This document shows, in pieces, positions 42,603 through 52,182 of a stretch of 64,000 nt of DNA. Source of the DNA: Sphaerisporangium siamense (GTDB lineage: Bacteria > Actinomycetota > Actinomycetes > Streptosporangiales > Streptosporangiaceae); contig NZ_JACHND010000001.1 of NCBI RefSeq assembly GCF_014205275.1, positions 1,116,001 to 1,180,000 of the forward strand. Reading direction: 5' to 3'. The translations under genes were made by a program, and so were the position numbers. Position 1 is the first letter of the stretch; each line of letters begins with the position of its first letter. The notes beneath the pieces are model-generated. The model did no database searches. It had not been told where the DNA came from and saw only the letters and a list, made by a program, of their open reading frames with translations.

Positions 42603-43349
42603 ATGACCATGGGCCCCTTGCTGGTACGCGGAATGCTGGCCGGGCTCGTCGCGGCCGCGCTCGACCTGGTGTTCGCCTGGATCATCGGTGAGCCGCAGGT
42701 CAACCTGGCCATCGCCTTCGAGGCGCGGCAGTCCGCCGCCGCGGGCATGGCCGAAGAGCCCGAGCTGATCTCGCGGACCGTCCAGCAGACCTTCGGCCTC
42801 GCGGTCGCGGTCGGGCTGTTCGGCGTGGCCGTCGGCGGCCTGTTCGCCGTGGCGTTCGCCGTCGCCTTCGGACGGCTCGGCGCGTTCGGCCCGCGCGCCA
42901 CGGCGGCACTGCTGGCCGGCGGCGGCTTCGTCGCCGTCGCGCTGGTGCCGTTCCTGAAATATCCCGCCAACCCGCCCGCTGTGGGTTCGCACGACACCGT
43001 CGCGACCCGGACCGGGCTCTACTTCGCGCTGGTCGCGATCGCGATCGCCGTCGCGATCGTCTCCGTCCAGGTGGGGCGTCACCTCGCCGCACGGCTCGGC
43101 AACTGGAACGCCGCACTGGCCGCCGGCGCGATATCCCTGCTCGTCATCATCGTCTCCTATCTGATCCTGCCGAAGGTCGACGAGGTCTCCGCGAACTTCC
43201 CCGCCACGGTCCTGTGGGAGTTCCGCCTCGCGTCCCTCGGCGTGCAGGCCGTCATCTGGACCACGCTCGGTCTGGTGTTCGGCGTGCTCACGGAGCGCTT
43301 CCTGGCCTCCCGCACCCGGGCGGCCCAGGTGACCGCGCCGGCGGCCTGA
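42603..43349 (+). CDS. cbtA: Cobalt transporter subunit CbtA
   Basis: 248 aa, five to six helices, typical CbtA: LLVRGMLAGLVAAALDLVFAW at the start (21-residue helix, anchor RGMLAGLVA), GEPQVNLAIAFE, PFLKYPANPPAVG and LWEFRLASLGVQ. ATG 42603 has GGGGAG upstream. Cobalt would serve cobalamin synthesis and possibly the cobalt-type thiocyanate hydrolase 10 kb upstream. Confidence 0.9.
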   Translation: MTMGPLLVRGMLAGLVAAALDLVFAWIIGEPQVNLAIAFEARQSAAAGMAEEPELISRTVQQTFGLAVAVGLFGVAVGGLFAVAFAVAFGRLGAFGPRATAALLAGGGFVAVALVPFLKYPANPPAVGSHDTVATRTGLYFALVAIAIAVAIVSVQVGRHLAARLGNWNAALAAGAISLLVIIVSYLILPKVDEVSANFPATVLWEFRLASLGVQAVIWTTLGLVFGVLTERFLASRTRAAQVTAPAA

Positions 43350-43508
43350 CCCGCCGGTCGCGCTCCTTTCCGCGGCCCCGACTCCGGCCACGTCCTCCTC
43401 CCCCCCGACGTGGCCGGCCCGGACCCCGACCCCCGCAGGTCACGCGTCCCTCTTCGCGGCGGATACCCGGGAGACGCGCTAATGATCGGCAAAGTAAGTG
43501 AGCGCCGC

Positions 43509-43540
43509 GTTTGCGTGACGGCCGCCTCGGCAACGCAAGC
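43509..43540 (+). promoter_or_regulatory. Hairpin in the cbtA-amt gap
   Basis: GTTTGCGT (43509-43516) can pair with ACGCAAGC (43533-43540), seven of eight positions, loop 16 nt. It lies in the 247-bp gap between cbtA and amt and may be a terminator or leader structure. No GlnR site was convincing here. Confidence 0.3.
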
Positions 43541-43596
43541 AGCGGGGGCTTCACCACGCGGCCGGGACGGGCGCGGCCGGTGGCGAGGGGGAACGA

Positions 43597-44808
<1,212 letters not shown>

Positions 44809-44838
44809 TCCCGCCCCGGCCCATCCCAGGAGGAAGCC

Positions 44839-45600
44839 ATGTCCCGGACCGCCCTCGGCCTCCCGGCCCGGATCACGGCCTGCCTCTTCGACATGGACGG
44901 CGTGCTCACCAGCACTGTGAAGCTGCACAAGGCGGCCTGGAAGCAGACCTTCGACGCGTTCCTGCGCGAGCGCGAAGGGCCCGGATTCTCGCCGTTCACG
45001 GAGGAGGACTACGACCGGCACGTGGACGGGCGGCCGCGCGCCGACGGAGTGCGCGACTTCCTCGCCTCCCGGGGCATCCGCCTTCCGGAGGGACACCCGG
45101 ACGACCCGCCGGACGCCGACACGGTCAACGGGGTGGGCACCCGGAAGAACGAACTGCTGTTGTCCCTGATCAAGCAACATGGCATCGCGGCGTATCCCGG
45201 CTCGCTGACATACCTGCGGGCCGTGCGGGACGCCGGCCTGGCCATCGGCGTGGTCACCTCGTCGCGCAACGCGCCGGCCGTCCTGGAGGCGGCGGGACTG
45301 ACCGATTTCGTGCACGCCAGGATCGACGGCACGGTGATCGCCGAACGGCACCTGCGGGGAAAGCCGGAGCCGGACTCCTACCTGGCCGGAGCCGAGGCCC
45401 TCGGTGTGCGTCCCCCCGACGCGGCGGTCTTCGAGGACGCGCTCGCCGGCGTCGCGGCCGGCCGGGCCGGCGGCTTCGGCTGCGTCGTCGGCGTCGACCG
45501 CGCCCACCAGGCGGACGCCCTGCGCGCGCACGGCGCCGACATCGTCGTGAGCGATCTCGCGGACCTGCTCGACCGGCCGGAAGGGGAGGCGGCACGATGA
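44839..45600 (+). CDS. HAD-family beta-phosphoglucomutase-like protein
   Basis: 253 aa. HAD motif I DMDGVL, with the nucleophile and acid/base Asp pair; cap domain; motif II TSSRN; motif III KPEPDSY; motif IV FEDALAG. It would convert beta-glucose 1-phosphate to glucose 6-phosphate. CAGGAGGAAG precedes ATG. It overlaps the GH65 phosphorylase gene (ATGA), the usual partner that makes the beta-glucose 1-phosphate. Confidence 0.92.
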   Translation: MSRTALGLPARITACLFDMDGVLTSTVKLHKAAWKQTFDAFLREREGPGFSPFTEEDYDRHVDGRPRADGVRDFLASRGIRLPEGHPDDPPDADTVNGVGTRKNELLLSLIKQHGIAAYPGSLTYLRAVRDAGLAIGVVTSSRNAPAVLEAAGLTDFVHARIDGTVIAERHLRGKPEPDSYLAGAEALGVRPPDAAVFEDALAGVAAGRAGGFGCVVGVDRAHQADALRAHGADIVVSDLADLLDRPEGEAAR

Positions 45601-47969
45601 TCAGGCACCCGGCGTTCCCCGTCGAGCCCTGGGCCGTGCGGGAGAGCCGGCTGGACCTGGACGTGCTGGCCCAGAGCGAATCGCTGTTCGCGCTGTCCAA
45701 CGGGCACATCGGCCTGCGCGGCAACCTGGAGGAGGGCGAGCCGCACGGCGAGCCGGGCACCTACCTCGACGGGTTCTACGAGCTGAGACCGCTCCCCTAC
45801 GCCGAGGCGGGCTACGGGTATCCGGAGTCCGGGCAGACGGTGGTGAACGTCACCAACGGCAAGCTGATCAGGCTGCTGGTCGACGACGAGCCGTTCGACG
45901 TGCGCGACGGCACCCTCCACGAGCACGAACGCGTCCTGGACCTGCGCGCGGGCACGCTGTCCCGCAGGCTCCGCTGGAGTTCGCCGACCGGCGGCCAGGT
46001 GCGGCTGAGCAGCACGCGGCTGGTGTCCTTCGCCCAGCGCGCGGTGGCCGCCATCCTGTACGAGGTGGAGGCCGTCGGCGAGCCGCGGCACGTGGTCGTG
46101 CAGTCGGAGCTGGTCGCCAACGAGACCCTGGGGTGCGCGGCCGGGGACCCGCGGGCGGCCACCCGTCTGGAGTCGCCGCTGGTCCTCGGGGAGAACCTCC
46201 CGGCGAAGGACGGCGTGGCGGTCATGGTCCACCACACGCGGGCCAGTGGGCTGCCGGTGGCCGCCGCGATGTGGCACGAGATCGACGGACCTGAGGACAT
46301 GCGCGTCGACGCGGCGGGCACGGGCGACGTCAACCGGGTGACGATCGCCACGCTCCTCACCCCCGGCCGGCGGCTGCGGCTGGTCAAGTACCTGTCCTAC
46401 GGCTGGTCGCCCGAACGGTCGCGGTCCGCGCTGCACGACCAGGTCGTCGCGGCGCTGGCCGCCGCGCGCCTGGTGGGCTGGGAGGGGCTGCGCACGCGGC
46501 AGCGCCGGTTCCTCGACGACTTCTGGCACGGCGCCGACGTGGAGGTCGAGGGAGACGCCGAGGTGCAGCAGGCCGTGCGCTTCGCGATGTTCCACCTGCT
46601 CCAGTCGGCCGCGCGCGTGCAGGACGCCCCCATCCCCGCCAAGGGGCTGACCGGGGCCGGGTACGACGGGCACGCGTTCTGGGACACCGAGGCCTACGTG
46701 CTGCCGGTGCTCACCTACACCTACCCGCGGGCCGTCGCGGCGGCGCTGGAGTGGCGGAAGTCCACTCTGCCCCCGGCGAAGCAGCGTGCCGCGCAACTCG
46801 GCCTGGCCGGGGCCACCTTCCCGTGGCGGACGATCAACGGCCAGGAGTGCTCCGGGTACTGGCCGGCCGGGACCGCGGCGTTCCACATCAACGCCGCCGT
46901 CGCCCACGCGGTCACGCAGTACGCCGACGTCACCGGGGACGCGGCGTTCGAGCGGGACACGGGCCTGCCGCTGCTGGTCGAGACGGCCCGGCTGTGGCGC
47001 GCCCTCGGCCACCACACCGCCGAGGGGAGGTACCGCATCGACGGCGTGACCGGCCCGGACGAGTACAGCGCCGTCGCCGACAACAACGTGTACACCAACC
47101 TGATGGCGCAGCTGAACCTGCGCGAGGCGGCGGCGGCCGCGGGCCGCCATCCCGACCTGGCCGCACGGCTCGGCGTCACGGAAGAGGAGATCAGGCGGTG
47201 GTGTGACGCGGCGGCCGCGATGTCCGTCCCCTATGACGAGCGGCTGGGCGTCCACGCCCAGAGCGAGGGGTTCACCCAGCACGACGTGTGGGACTTCGCC
47301 GCCACCACGCCGGAGCGGTATCCGCTGTTCCTCCATTTCCCGTACTTCAACCTCTACCGCCAGCAGGTGGTCAAACAGGCCGATCTCGTCCTGGCCATGC
47401 ACCTGCGCGGCGACGCCTTCACACCCGAGCAGAAGGCCCGCAACTTCGCGTACTACGAGGCGCTGACCGTCCGGGACTCGTCCCTGTCCGCCTGCACGCA
47501 GGCGGTCATCGCCGCCGAGGTGGGACAGCTCGAACTCGCCTACCGCTACCTCGGCGAGGCGGCGCTGATGGACCTGGACAACCTGGAGAGGAACACCCTC
47601 GACGGGCTGCACATGGCCTCGCTGGCCGGGGTGTGGATCGCCCTGGTCGCGGGATTCGGCGGCCTGCGCGCGGCCCGCGGCGACCTGTGCTTCGCCCCGC
47701 GGCTGCCGCGGGACATCACCCGGCTCGTCTTCCGGCTCCGGCGCCGCGGCAGCCTGCTCCAGGTGAACGTCACGGAGAAGGCCACCACCTACCGGCTGCT
47801 GGACGGCCCGCCGGTCGCGCTGACCCACCACCGCGAACGGTTCTCGCTGAAGGGTGAGCCCGTCACCCTGCCCAATCCGCCGGCGCCGGCCGCGGTTCCG
47901 CGCGTCCACCAGCCCGCCGGCCGCGAGCCGCTCTCCCGCCGTCCCGACCGGCGGGCCCGCGAGCCCTGA
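45597..47969 (+). CDS. GH65 glycoside phosphorylase (maltose/trehalose/kojibiose type)
   Basis: 790 aa, normal length for GH65. N-terminal beta domain (LFALSNGHIGLRGN), then an (alpha/alpha)6 barrel with WDTEAYVLPV, GQECSGYWPAGTAAFHIN, and the catalytic acid Glu in VTGPDEYS near residue 487. Phosphate-binding SLSA is in the later part (DSSLSACTQ). It splits an alpha-glucoside with phosphate to give beta-glucose 1-phosphate and glucose or another sugar. Coupled to pgmB. Which disaccharide is used cannot be told from motifs alone. Confidence 0.92.
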   Translation: MIRHPAFPVEPWAVRESRLDLDVLAQSESLFALSNGHIGLRGNLEEGEPHGEPGTYLDGFYELRPLPYAEAGYGYPESGQTVVNVTNGKLIRLLVDDEPFDVRDGTLHEHERVLDLRAGTLSRRLRWSSPTGGQVRLSSTRLVSFAQRAVAAILYEVEAVGEPRHVVVQSELVANETLGCAAGDPRAATRLESPLVLGENLPAKDGVAVMVHHTRASGLPVAAAMWHEIDGPEDMRVDAAGTGDVNRVTIATLLTPGRRLRLVKYLSYGWSPERSRSALHDQVVAALAAARLVGWEGLRTRQRRFLDDFWHGADVEVEGDAEVQQAVRFAMFHLLQSAARVQDAPIPAKGLTGAGYDGHAFWDTEAYVLPVLTYTYPRAVAAALEWRKSTLPPAKQRAAQLGLAGATFPWRTINGQECSGYWPAGTAAFHINAAVAHAVTQYADVTGDAAFERDTGLPLLVETARLWRALGHHTAEGRYRIDGVTGPDEYSAVADNNVYTNLMAQLNLREAAAAAGRHPDLAARLGVTEEEIRRWCDAAAAMSVPYDERLGVHAQSEGFTQHDVWDFAATTPERYPLFLHFPYFNLYRQQVVKQADLVLAMHLRGDAFTPEQKARNFAYYEALTVRDSSLSACTQAVIAAEVGQLELAYRYLGEAALMDLDNLERNTLDGLHMASLAGVWIALVAGFGGLRAARGDLCFAPRLPRDITRLVFRLRRRGSLLQVNVTEKATTYRLLDGPPVALTHHRERFSLKGEPVTLPNPPAPAAVPRVHQPAGREPLSRRPDRRAREP

Positions 47970-48000
47970 CCCACTCCACCTCGCCGGACCCTCGCGCGCA

Positions 48001-48029
48001 TTGACAGCGGATGACGTCCGTGTTCGCAT
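48001..48029 (+). promoter_or_regulatory. Promoter of the diaminopropionate genes
   Basis: A perfect TTGACA (48001-48006), 17-bp spacer and a weak -10 TCGCAT (48024-48029). GAGGG then precedes ATG 48069. It suggests sbnA-sbnB have their own promoter and are not read only from upstream sugar genes. Confidence 0.5.
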
Positions 48030-48068
48030 GAAGGGCGGTCGCTCAAGCGCCGGAAACGAGGGCTTGGC

Positions 48069-49091
48069 ATGTCGCGGGTCGACCATGTCTTCGAGCGCAC
48101 ATTACGCCGCACCCCGTTGCGCCACGCGGCGCTGTCGATACGGGGCCGGACCTGCCACTTCGGGCTCAAGCTCGAAGAGCACGGGACCACGGGGTCGGTC
48201 AAGGCCCGCACCGCGGTGGCGCTGTTGCGCGCACTGCACCGCGAACGCCCGCTCGAACCGGGCACCGTGGTCGTCGAATCGACCTCGGGGAACCTGGCCC
48301 TGGCCATGGCGCACGTCCTGTCCGCCATCGGCTGCCACTTCCTGGCCGTCGTGGACCTGAAGACGCCGCGCGCCACCCGGCGGGCGCTGCGCGACCAGGG
48401 CGCCCGGCTCGTCGTGGTGGACGAGGCCGACGGGGAGGGCGGCTACCTGCTGCGCAGGCTCGATGTGGTCCGCCGGATCCGCGCGGAGCATCCGGAGTAC
48501 CGGTGGCCCAACCAGTACGAGAACCCGGCGAGCCCTCATGTGCACCAGCACAGCACCGGGCCGGAGATCGCCGCCCAGGCGGGGGCCGCGCTGAGCGCCG
48601 TGTACGCCCCGGTCTCGACGGGGGGAACATGCGCGGGCATCGCCGCCTTCGTGCGCGAGCACCGGCCCGCCGTCAGGTGCGTCGCCGTCGACGTCACCGG
48701 TTCGGTGGCGCTCGGCGGCACCGCCGGGCGGCGGCTCATCCCCGGCATAGGCGCGAGCCGCCGGTCCGCGTTCCTGCGCGGGACCGAGTACGACCGCGCG
48801 GCCCACGTGGACGACGTCGAGGCCATCGCCCTCTGCCGGATCCTGCGCGACGACCTCGGCATGATGGCCGGCGGCTCCACCGGGTGCGTCGTGCGCGCGC
48901 TGCTGGACGACGTCACCGCGGGCGCGGCGGGGACGTTTCCCGTCTGCCTGGCCGCAGACGGCGGCGCCAAGTATCTCGACACCATCTACTCCGACGGCTG
49001 GCTCGAAGAGCAGGGCATCGACGACGCCCTCGGCCGCGCGATAGGACGGCTGCGCGCGGACGGGCTCGCCTTCGCGTGGCGGCCGCCATGA
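48069..49091 (+). CDS. sbnA: SbnA-like PLP enzyme for 2,3-diaminopropionate
   Basis: 340 aa, fold type II PLP enzyme of the cysteine-synthase family but with SbnA features. Lys45 in GSVKARTA binds PLP; STSGNLALAMA binds the cofactor phosphate; GTCAGIAAF and GGSTGCVV are further family elements. SbnA joins O-phospho-L-serine and L-glutamate to N-(1-amino-1-carboxyethyl)-glutamate. Adjacent sbnB makes this assignment much stronger than cysteine synthase. The 64-bp gap to sbnB carries a repeated start region. Confidence 0.87.
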   Translation: MSRVDHVFERTLRRTPLRHAALSIRGRTCHFGLKLEEHGTTGSVKARTAVALLRALHRERPLEPGTVVVESTSGNLALAMAHVLSAIGCHFLAVVDLKTPRATRRALRDQGARLVVVDEADGEGGYLLRRLDVVRRIRAEHPEYRWPNQYENPASPHVHQHSTGPEIAAQAGAALSAVYAPVSTGGTCAGIAAFVREHRPAVRCVAVDVTGSVALGGTAGRRLIPGIGASRRSAFLRGTEYDRAAHVDDVEAIALCRILRDDLGMMAGGSTGCVVRALLDDVTAGAAGTFPVCLAADGGAKYLDTIYSDGWLEEQGIDDALGRAIGRLRADGLAFAWRPP

Positions 49092-49129
49092 CGGACGGCG
49101 GGCGTCCACGCGTGCGCGTGCGGCGCTCC

Positions 49130-49255
49130 CGGTCACACCTTGGAGGTCCCGTCCCGTGGACATCAACCTCCCGGTCACACTCAGGAGGTCTCATCCCGTG
49201 GACATCAACCTCCCGGTCATACTCAGGAGGTTTCGTCCCGTGGACTTCGAGCCCC
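49130..49255 (+). repeat. 42-bp triplication of the sbnB ribosome-binding site and start codon
   Basis: Three head-to-tail 42-bp units (about 49130-49171, 49172-49213, 49214-49255). Each carries (A)GGAGGT and, about nine bases later, a GTG followed by GAC: GTG 49156, 49198 and 49240. Because 42 is a multiple of three, all three starts are in frame. Differences between units are a few substitutions. Confidence 0.93.
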
Positions 49256-50310
49256 ATCCCGGTCACGAGTTCCGCTATCTGACCCGCGCGGACGTCGTCG
49301 AAGCGGCCCGCGGTGTGGACGTCGTCGGCGCGGTGGCCGAGGCGCTGGTCCTGCACGGGCAGGGCCGGACGGTCCTTCCCGAAGAGGCGTACCTGGGATG
49401 GACGACCCCCGGCGGCGCCGCGGCCCGCTGCCTGGCGATGCCGGGCGCGCTGACCGGAGGGCCGCGGCCGGTGATCGGCCTGAAAACGATCAACGCGAGC
49501 CTCGCCAACCCGGACCGGGGCATTCCCCGTTCCCAGGGCTTCACCCTGCTCCTCGATCCGGACACCGCCCGCCCGCTCGCCCTCATGGAGGCCGCCTACG
49601 TCAGCGCGATGCGCACTGCGGCGGTCACAGCCCTCGCGGCGCGGCACCTCGCCGTCGCGTCCCCGCGGTCCCTCGCGCTCATCGGCTGCGGCACGCTGGC
49701 GCGCGCCCACGCGGCGCTGCTGCTCGACACCGTGCCCACGCTCGAAGAGATCCGCGTGTACGACATCGCCCCGGACCGCGCGCGGAGCCTGCTGGGGTTC
49801 GTCGCCGGTCTGCCGCGCGGCGCGCACGTCGCGGCGAAGGCGGCCGAGAGCGCCCGCGCGTGCGTGGCCGGCGCCGATCTCGTCGTCCCCGTCACCACCG
49901 TCACCGAGGGGTACATTCCGCCCGGCTGGCTCGAACCAGGCGCACTGGTCGCGCACGTCTCCCTCGACGACCTCACCGAGGAGGCCGTGCTGACCGCCGA
50001 CCTGCTCGTGGTCGACGACTGGAGCCTGGTACGCGACGACCCACGGCGCCTGCTCGGCCGCATGCACCGCGCGGGAAGCCTCCTCGGCCCGCACGGCGAA
50101 CCCTGGCCCGGCGCGCCCCCGCGGCCACGCGCCCGGAAGGTGGACGCGTCCCTGGCGGACATCGTGACCGGCCGCCACCCCGGCAGGCGCCGCGAGTCCG
50201 ACATCGTCGTCAGCAACCCCTTCGGCATGGCGATCCTTGACGTCGCCGTGGCCGCCCGCGTCCACGCCGAGGCCGAGTCCCGGGACATCGGCCGCCTGCT
50301 CGGCATCTGA
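49156..50310 (+). CDS. sbnB: SbnB-like 2,3-diaminopropionate synthase
   Basis: Ornithine-cyclodeaminase/mu-crystallin family, NAD-dependent; SbnB oxidatively splits the SbnA product to L-2,3-diaminopropionate and 2-oxoglutarate. 384 aa from GTG 49156, 370 from 49198 or 356 from 49240; the last is closest to the family start (FRYLTRADVVEAARGVD, anchor). Other anchors: GLKTINASLANP, MEAAYVSAMRTAAV, a Rossmann motif LIGCGTLARAH, and VDDWSLV. The three starts come from a 42-bp triplication. It supplies Dap for the NRPS whose second A domain has an acidic pocket. Confidence 0.88.
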   Translation: MDINLPVTLRRSHPVDINLPVILRRFRPVDFEPHPGHEFRYLTRADVVEAARGVDVVGAVAEALVLHGQGRTVLPEEAYLGWTTPGGAAARCLAMPGALTGGPRPVIGLKTINASLANPDRGIPRSQGFTLLLDPDTARPLALMEAAYVSAMRTAAVTALAARHLAVASPRSLALIGCGTLARAHAALLLDTVPTLEEIRVYDIAPDRARSLLGFVAGLPRGAHVAAKAAESARACVAGADLVVPVTTVTEGYIPPGWLEPGALVAHVSLDDLTEEAVLTADLLVVDDWSLVRDDPRRLLGRMHRAGSLLGPHGEPWPGAPPRPRARKVDASLADIVTGRHPGRRRESDIVVSNPFGMAILDVAVAARVHAEAESRDIGRLLGI

Positions 50311-50357
50311 GCCGAGGCCATCGTCCCTGGCGCGGCGGACCGGTCCCGGTGCGCCGG

Positions 50358-51203
50358 TCAGGTGTTGGCGATGAAGTCGGTGACCAGGCGGTTGAACTCG
50401 TCGGCGTGTTCGATCATCGCCCAGTGGCCGCAGCGGTTGAGCAGGACCAGGCGGCTGTCGGGGATGTTCGCCAGCAGGTACAGCGAGGTCTCGAAGGGGA
50501 CGACGCGGTCGTCGCGGCCGTGGATGAGCAGGGTCGGCACCTGGATGGACGGCAGCAGCTCCGGCTTCACCCACGTAGGGAGCGGAGCCCCCTTCGGGAG
50601 GCCGGCCACGTAGTTGCGCAGGTGTTCGGGGCGGGCGAGTGCGGCGTCCGAACGTGCCTGGCACAGCTCGGGAGTGGCGAAGCGGGCCTTGTCGTACACC
50701 ATGATCTCGACGAGCCGGCGCATGTTCTCCGGGCTCGCGTCGCGGTAGGCCTCGATCAGCACCTTGAGGCCCTCGGACGGGCCGTCGCCCGCGCCGAAGA
50801 GCGTGGGCATCCGGCCGACGGGCGGCCCCATGGTGACCAGGTGCGAGATCCGGCCGGGATGCTCGGTGGCCAGCCGCAGCGCGGTCTGGCCGCCCATCGA
50901 GTTGCCGACGAACGCCGCCTTCTCGATGCCGAGGGCGTCCAGGAACCCGATCGCGGCCGCCACGTGGTCGAGCTGGTCGACGGTCGCCGGGTCCGACTCG
51001 CCCCAGCCGGGCATGTCGACGGCGTACACGTGGAAGTGCCGGGCCAGCGCCTCGATGTTGCCGGCGAAGTTGCTCCACCCGGTGGCGCCGGGCCCGCTGC
51101 CGTGCAGCAGGACGACGGGGTGGCCGGAGCCCGCTTCGTAGGAGCGGAGCGTCCAGTCGCCGGTGTGGACGGTGCGCGCGAGGTCGCGGGGGTCGAGGGC
51201 CAT
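50358..51203 (-). CDS. Meta-cleavage product C-C hydrolase (alpha/beta fold)
   Basis: 281 aa, related to MhpC/BphD/HsaD. Oxyanion-hole HGSGPGATGWSN, nucleophile Ser102 in GNSMGG, Asp in HGRDDRVVP and His in CGHWAMIE make up the triad. It cleaves the ring-fission product to 2-hydroxypenta-2,4-dienoate and a carboxylic acid. The ATG overlaps the dioxygenase stop (TGATG). Third gene of the leftward unit hydroxylase-dioxygenase-hydrolase. Confidence 0.9.
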   Translation of the reverse strand: MALDPRDLARTVHTGDWTLRSYEAGSGHPVVLLHGSGPGATGWSNFAGNIEALARHFHVYAVDMPGWGESDPATVDQLDHVAAAIGFLDALGIEKAAFVGNSMGGQTALRLATEHPGRISHLVTMGPPVGRMPTLFGAGDGPSEGLKVLIEAYRDASPENMRRLVEIMVYDKARFATPELCQARSDAALARPEHLRNYVAGLPKGAPLPTWVKPELLPSIQVPTLLIHGRDDRVVPFETSLYLLANIPDSRLVLLNRCGHWAMIEHADEFNRLVTDFIANT

Positions 51204-52129
51204 CAGCGGGACGCTCCGTCCGGCGCGGCGGCGAGCAGCTCGGCGACGGCGCCCGGGGGGCGGTGGCCCCAGCTGTGCAGCTTGTCGAGCGTCCTCACCT
51301 CCCACGTCGCGTCGTCGATGATCAGCCCGCCCCAGCCGTACTCGACGCTGAAGCCGGAGGGGGTGAAGACGTAGAAGCTGAACATGTGGTCGTTCGGGTG
51401 CATGCCGAGGGTCATCTCGAACGGCTGTCGTGCGTCCATACACCGGTCGTAGGCCGTGCCGACGTCGCGGATGTCGGTCACCTCGACCATGAAGTGATGG
51501 GTCTTCTTCGGCGACGGCAGGTCGCCGAAGGCGACGGTGTGGTGGCGGCCGTTGCAGTGCAGGAAGATCAGGTCGGCGACCACGCCCGGGGCCAGTTCCT
51601 CGACGATGGTGTCGCTGATCTTGAAGCCGAGCAGGCCGACGTAGAAGCCGAGGTAGGTCTCCCGGGAGACGCCCTGCGCGAGGAGGACCTGGTGACCCGC
51701 GCCGCCCGCGCCGGTCACGAAGCCGCCGAGCAGCTTCGCGGACGCGAACGGCGTGGCGGCGTCGGCCAGGCCGGTGACCAGCTCGATCCGGTTGCCCATC
51801 GGGTCCGTGGTGACGAAGATCCGCTCCACCTGGCGTGCGGCGGCGAGGGCGGCGTCGCCTTCGGTGACCTCGATCCCGGCCCCGCGCAGCTTCTCGGCCA
51901 GCGCGTCGAGCGCGGCGGCGTCCGAGACCTCGTAGCCGGTGGCCGCCAGGTCGTCGGCCGGGCCGCCGGTGACGATCCAGCGGTGCGCCTTCTCGTCGGT
52001 GCGCAGCGTGAATCCGTCGCCGGTCCTCGCTCCGATCTGCATGCCCAGCAGGTCGACGGCGAAGCGCTCCCATGCGGCGAGGTCGCTCACCTCGTAGACG
52101 ACGTAGCCGAGCTCTTTGACTCCGGACAT
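51203..52129 (-). CDS. Type I extradiol ring-cleavage dioxygenase (VOC family)
   Basis: 308 aa, two VOC modules like BphC/HsaC. Fe(II) ligands are H146 (GHQVLL), a His of the NGRHHT pair (196/197) and E263 (VEYGW). FTPSGFSVEYGW is the typical extradiol signature. It splits a substituted catechol next to the hydroxyls using O2. AAGGAGGAG lies before ATG 52129. Downstream of the hydroxylase by 53 bp. Confidence 0.92.
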   Translation of the reverse strand: MSGVKELGYVVYEVSDLAAWERFAVDLLGMQIGARTGDGFTLRTDEKAHRWIVTGGPADDLAATGYEVSDAAALDALAEKLRGAGIEVTEGDAALAAARQVERIFVTTDPMGNRIELVTGLADAATPFASAKLLGGFVTGAGGAGHQVLLAQGVSRETYLGFYVGLLGFKISDTIVEELAPGVVADLIFLHCNGRHHTVAFGDLPSPKKTHHFMVEVTDIRDVGTAYDRCMDARQPFEMTLGMHPNDHMFSFYVFTPSGFSVEYGWGGLIIDDATWEVRTLDKLHSWGHRPPGAVAELLAAAPDGASR

Positions 52130-52182
52130 CGGTCTTCTCCTCCTTCTTCGGTGTTCTCGGGTCGGGTCCGGCGCGACCGCTC

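Noticed and set aside
43350..43596. GlnR operator upstream of amt
   Set aside because: GTCAC-like pieces exist on the minus strand but the second half-site is not recognisable.
48069..49091. Cysteine synthase
   Set aside because: Same PLP fold, but the neighbour is an SbnB-type dehydrogenase and the active-site surroundings (SVKARTA) fit SbnA better.
49156..50310. Ornithine cyclodeaminase
   Set aside because: Family-level match only; adjacency to sbnA and the NRPS with an acidic A-domain pocket makes diaminopropionate synthesis the better reading.
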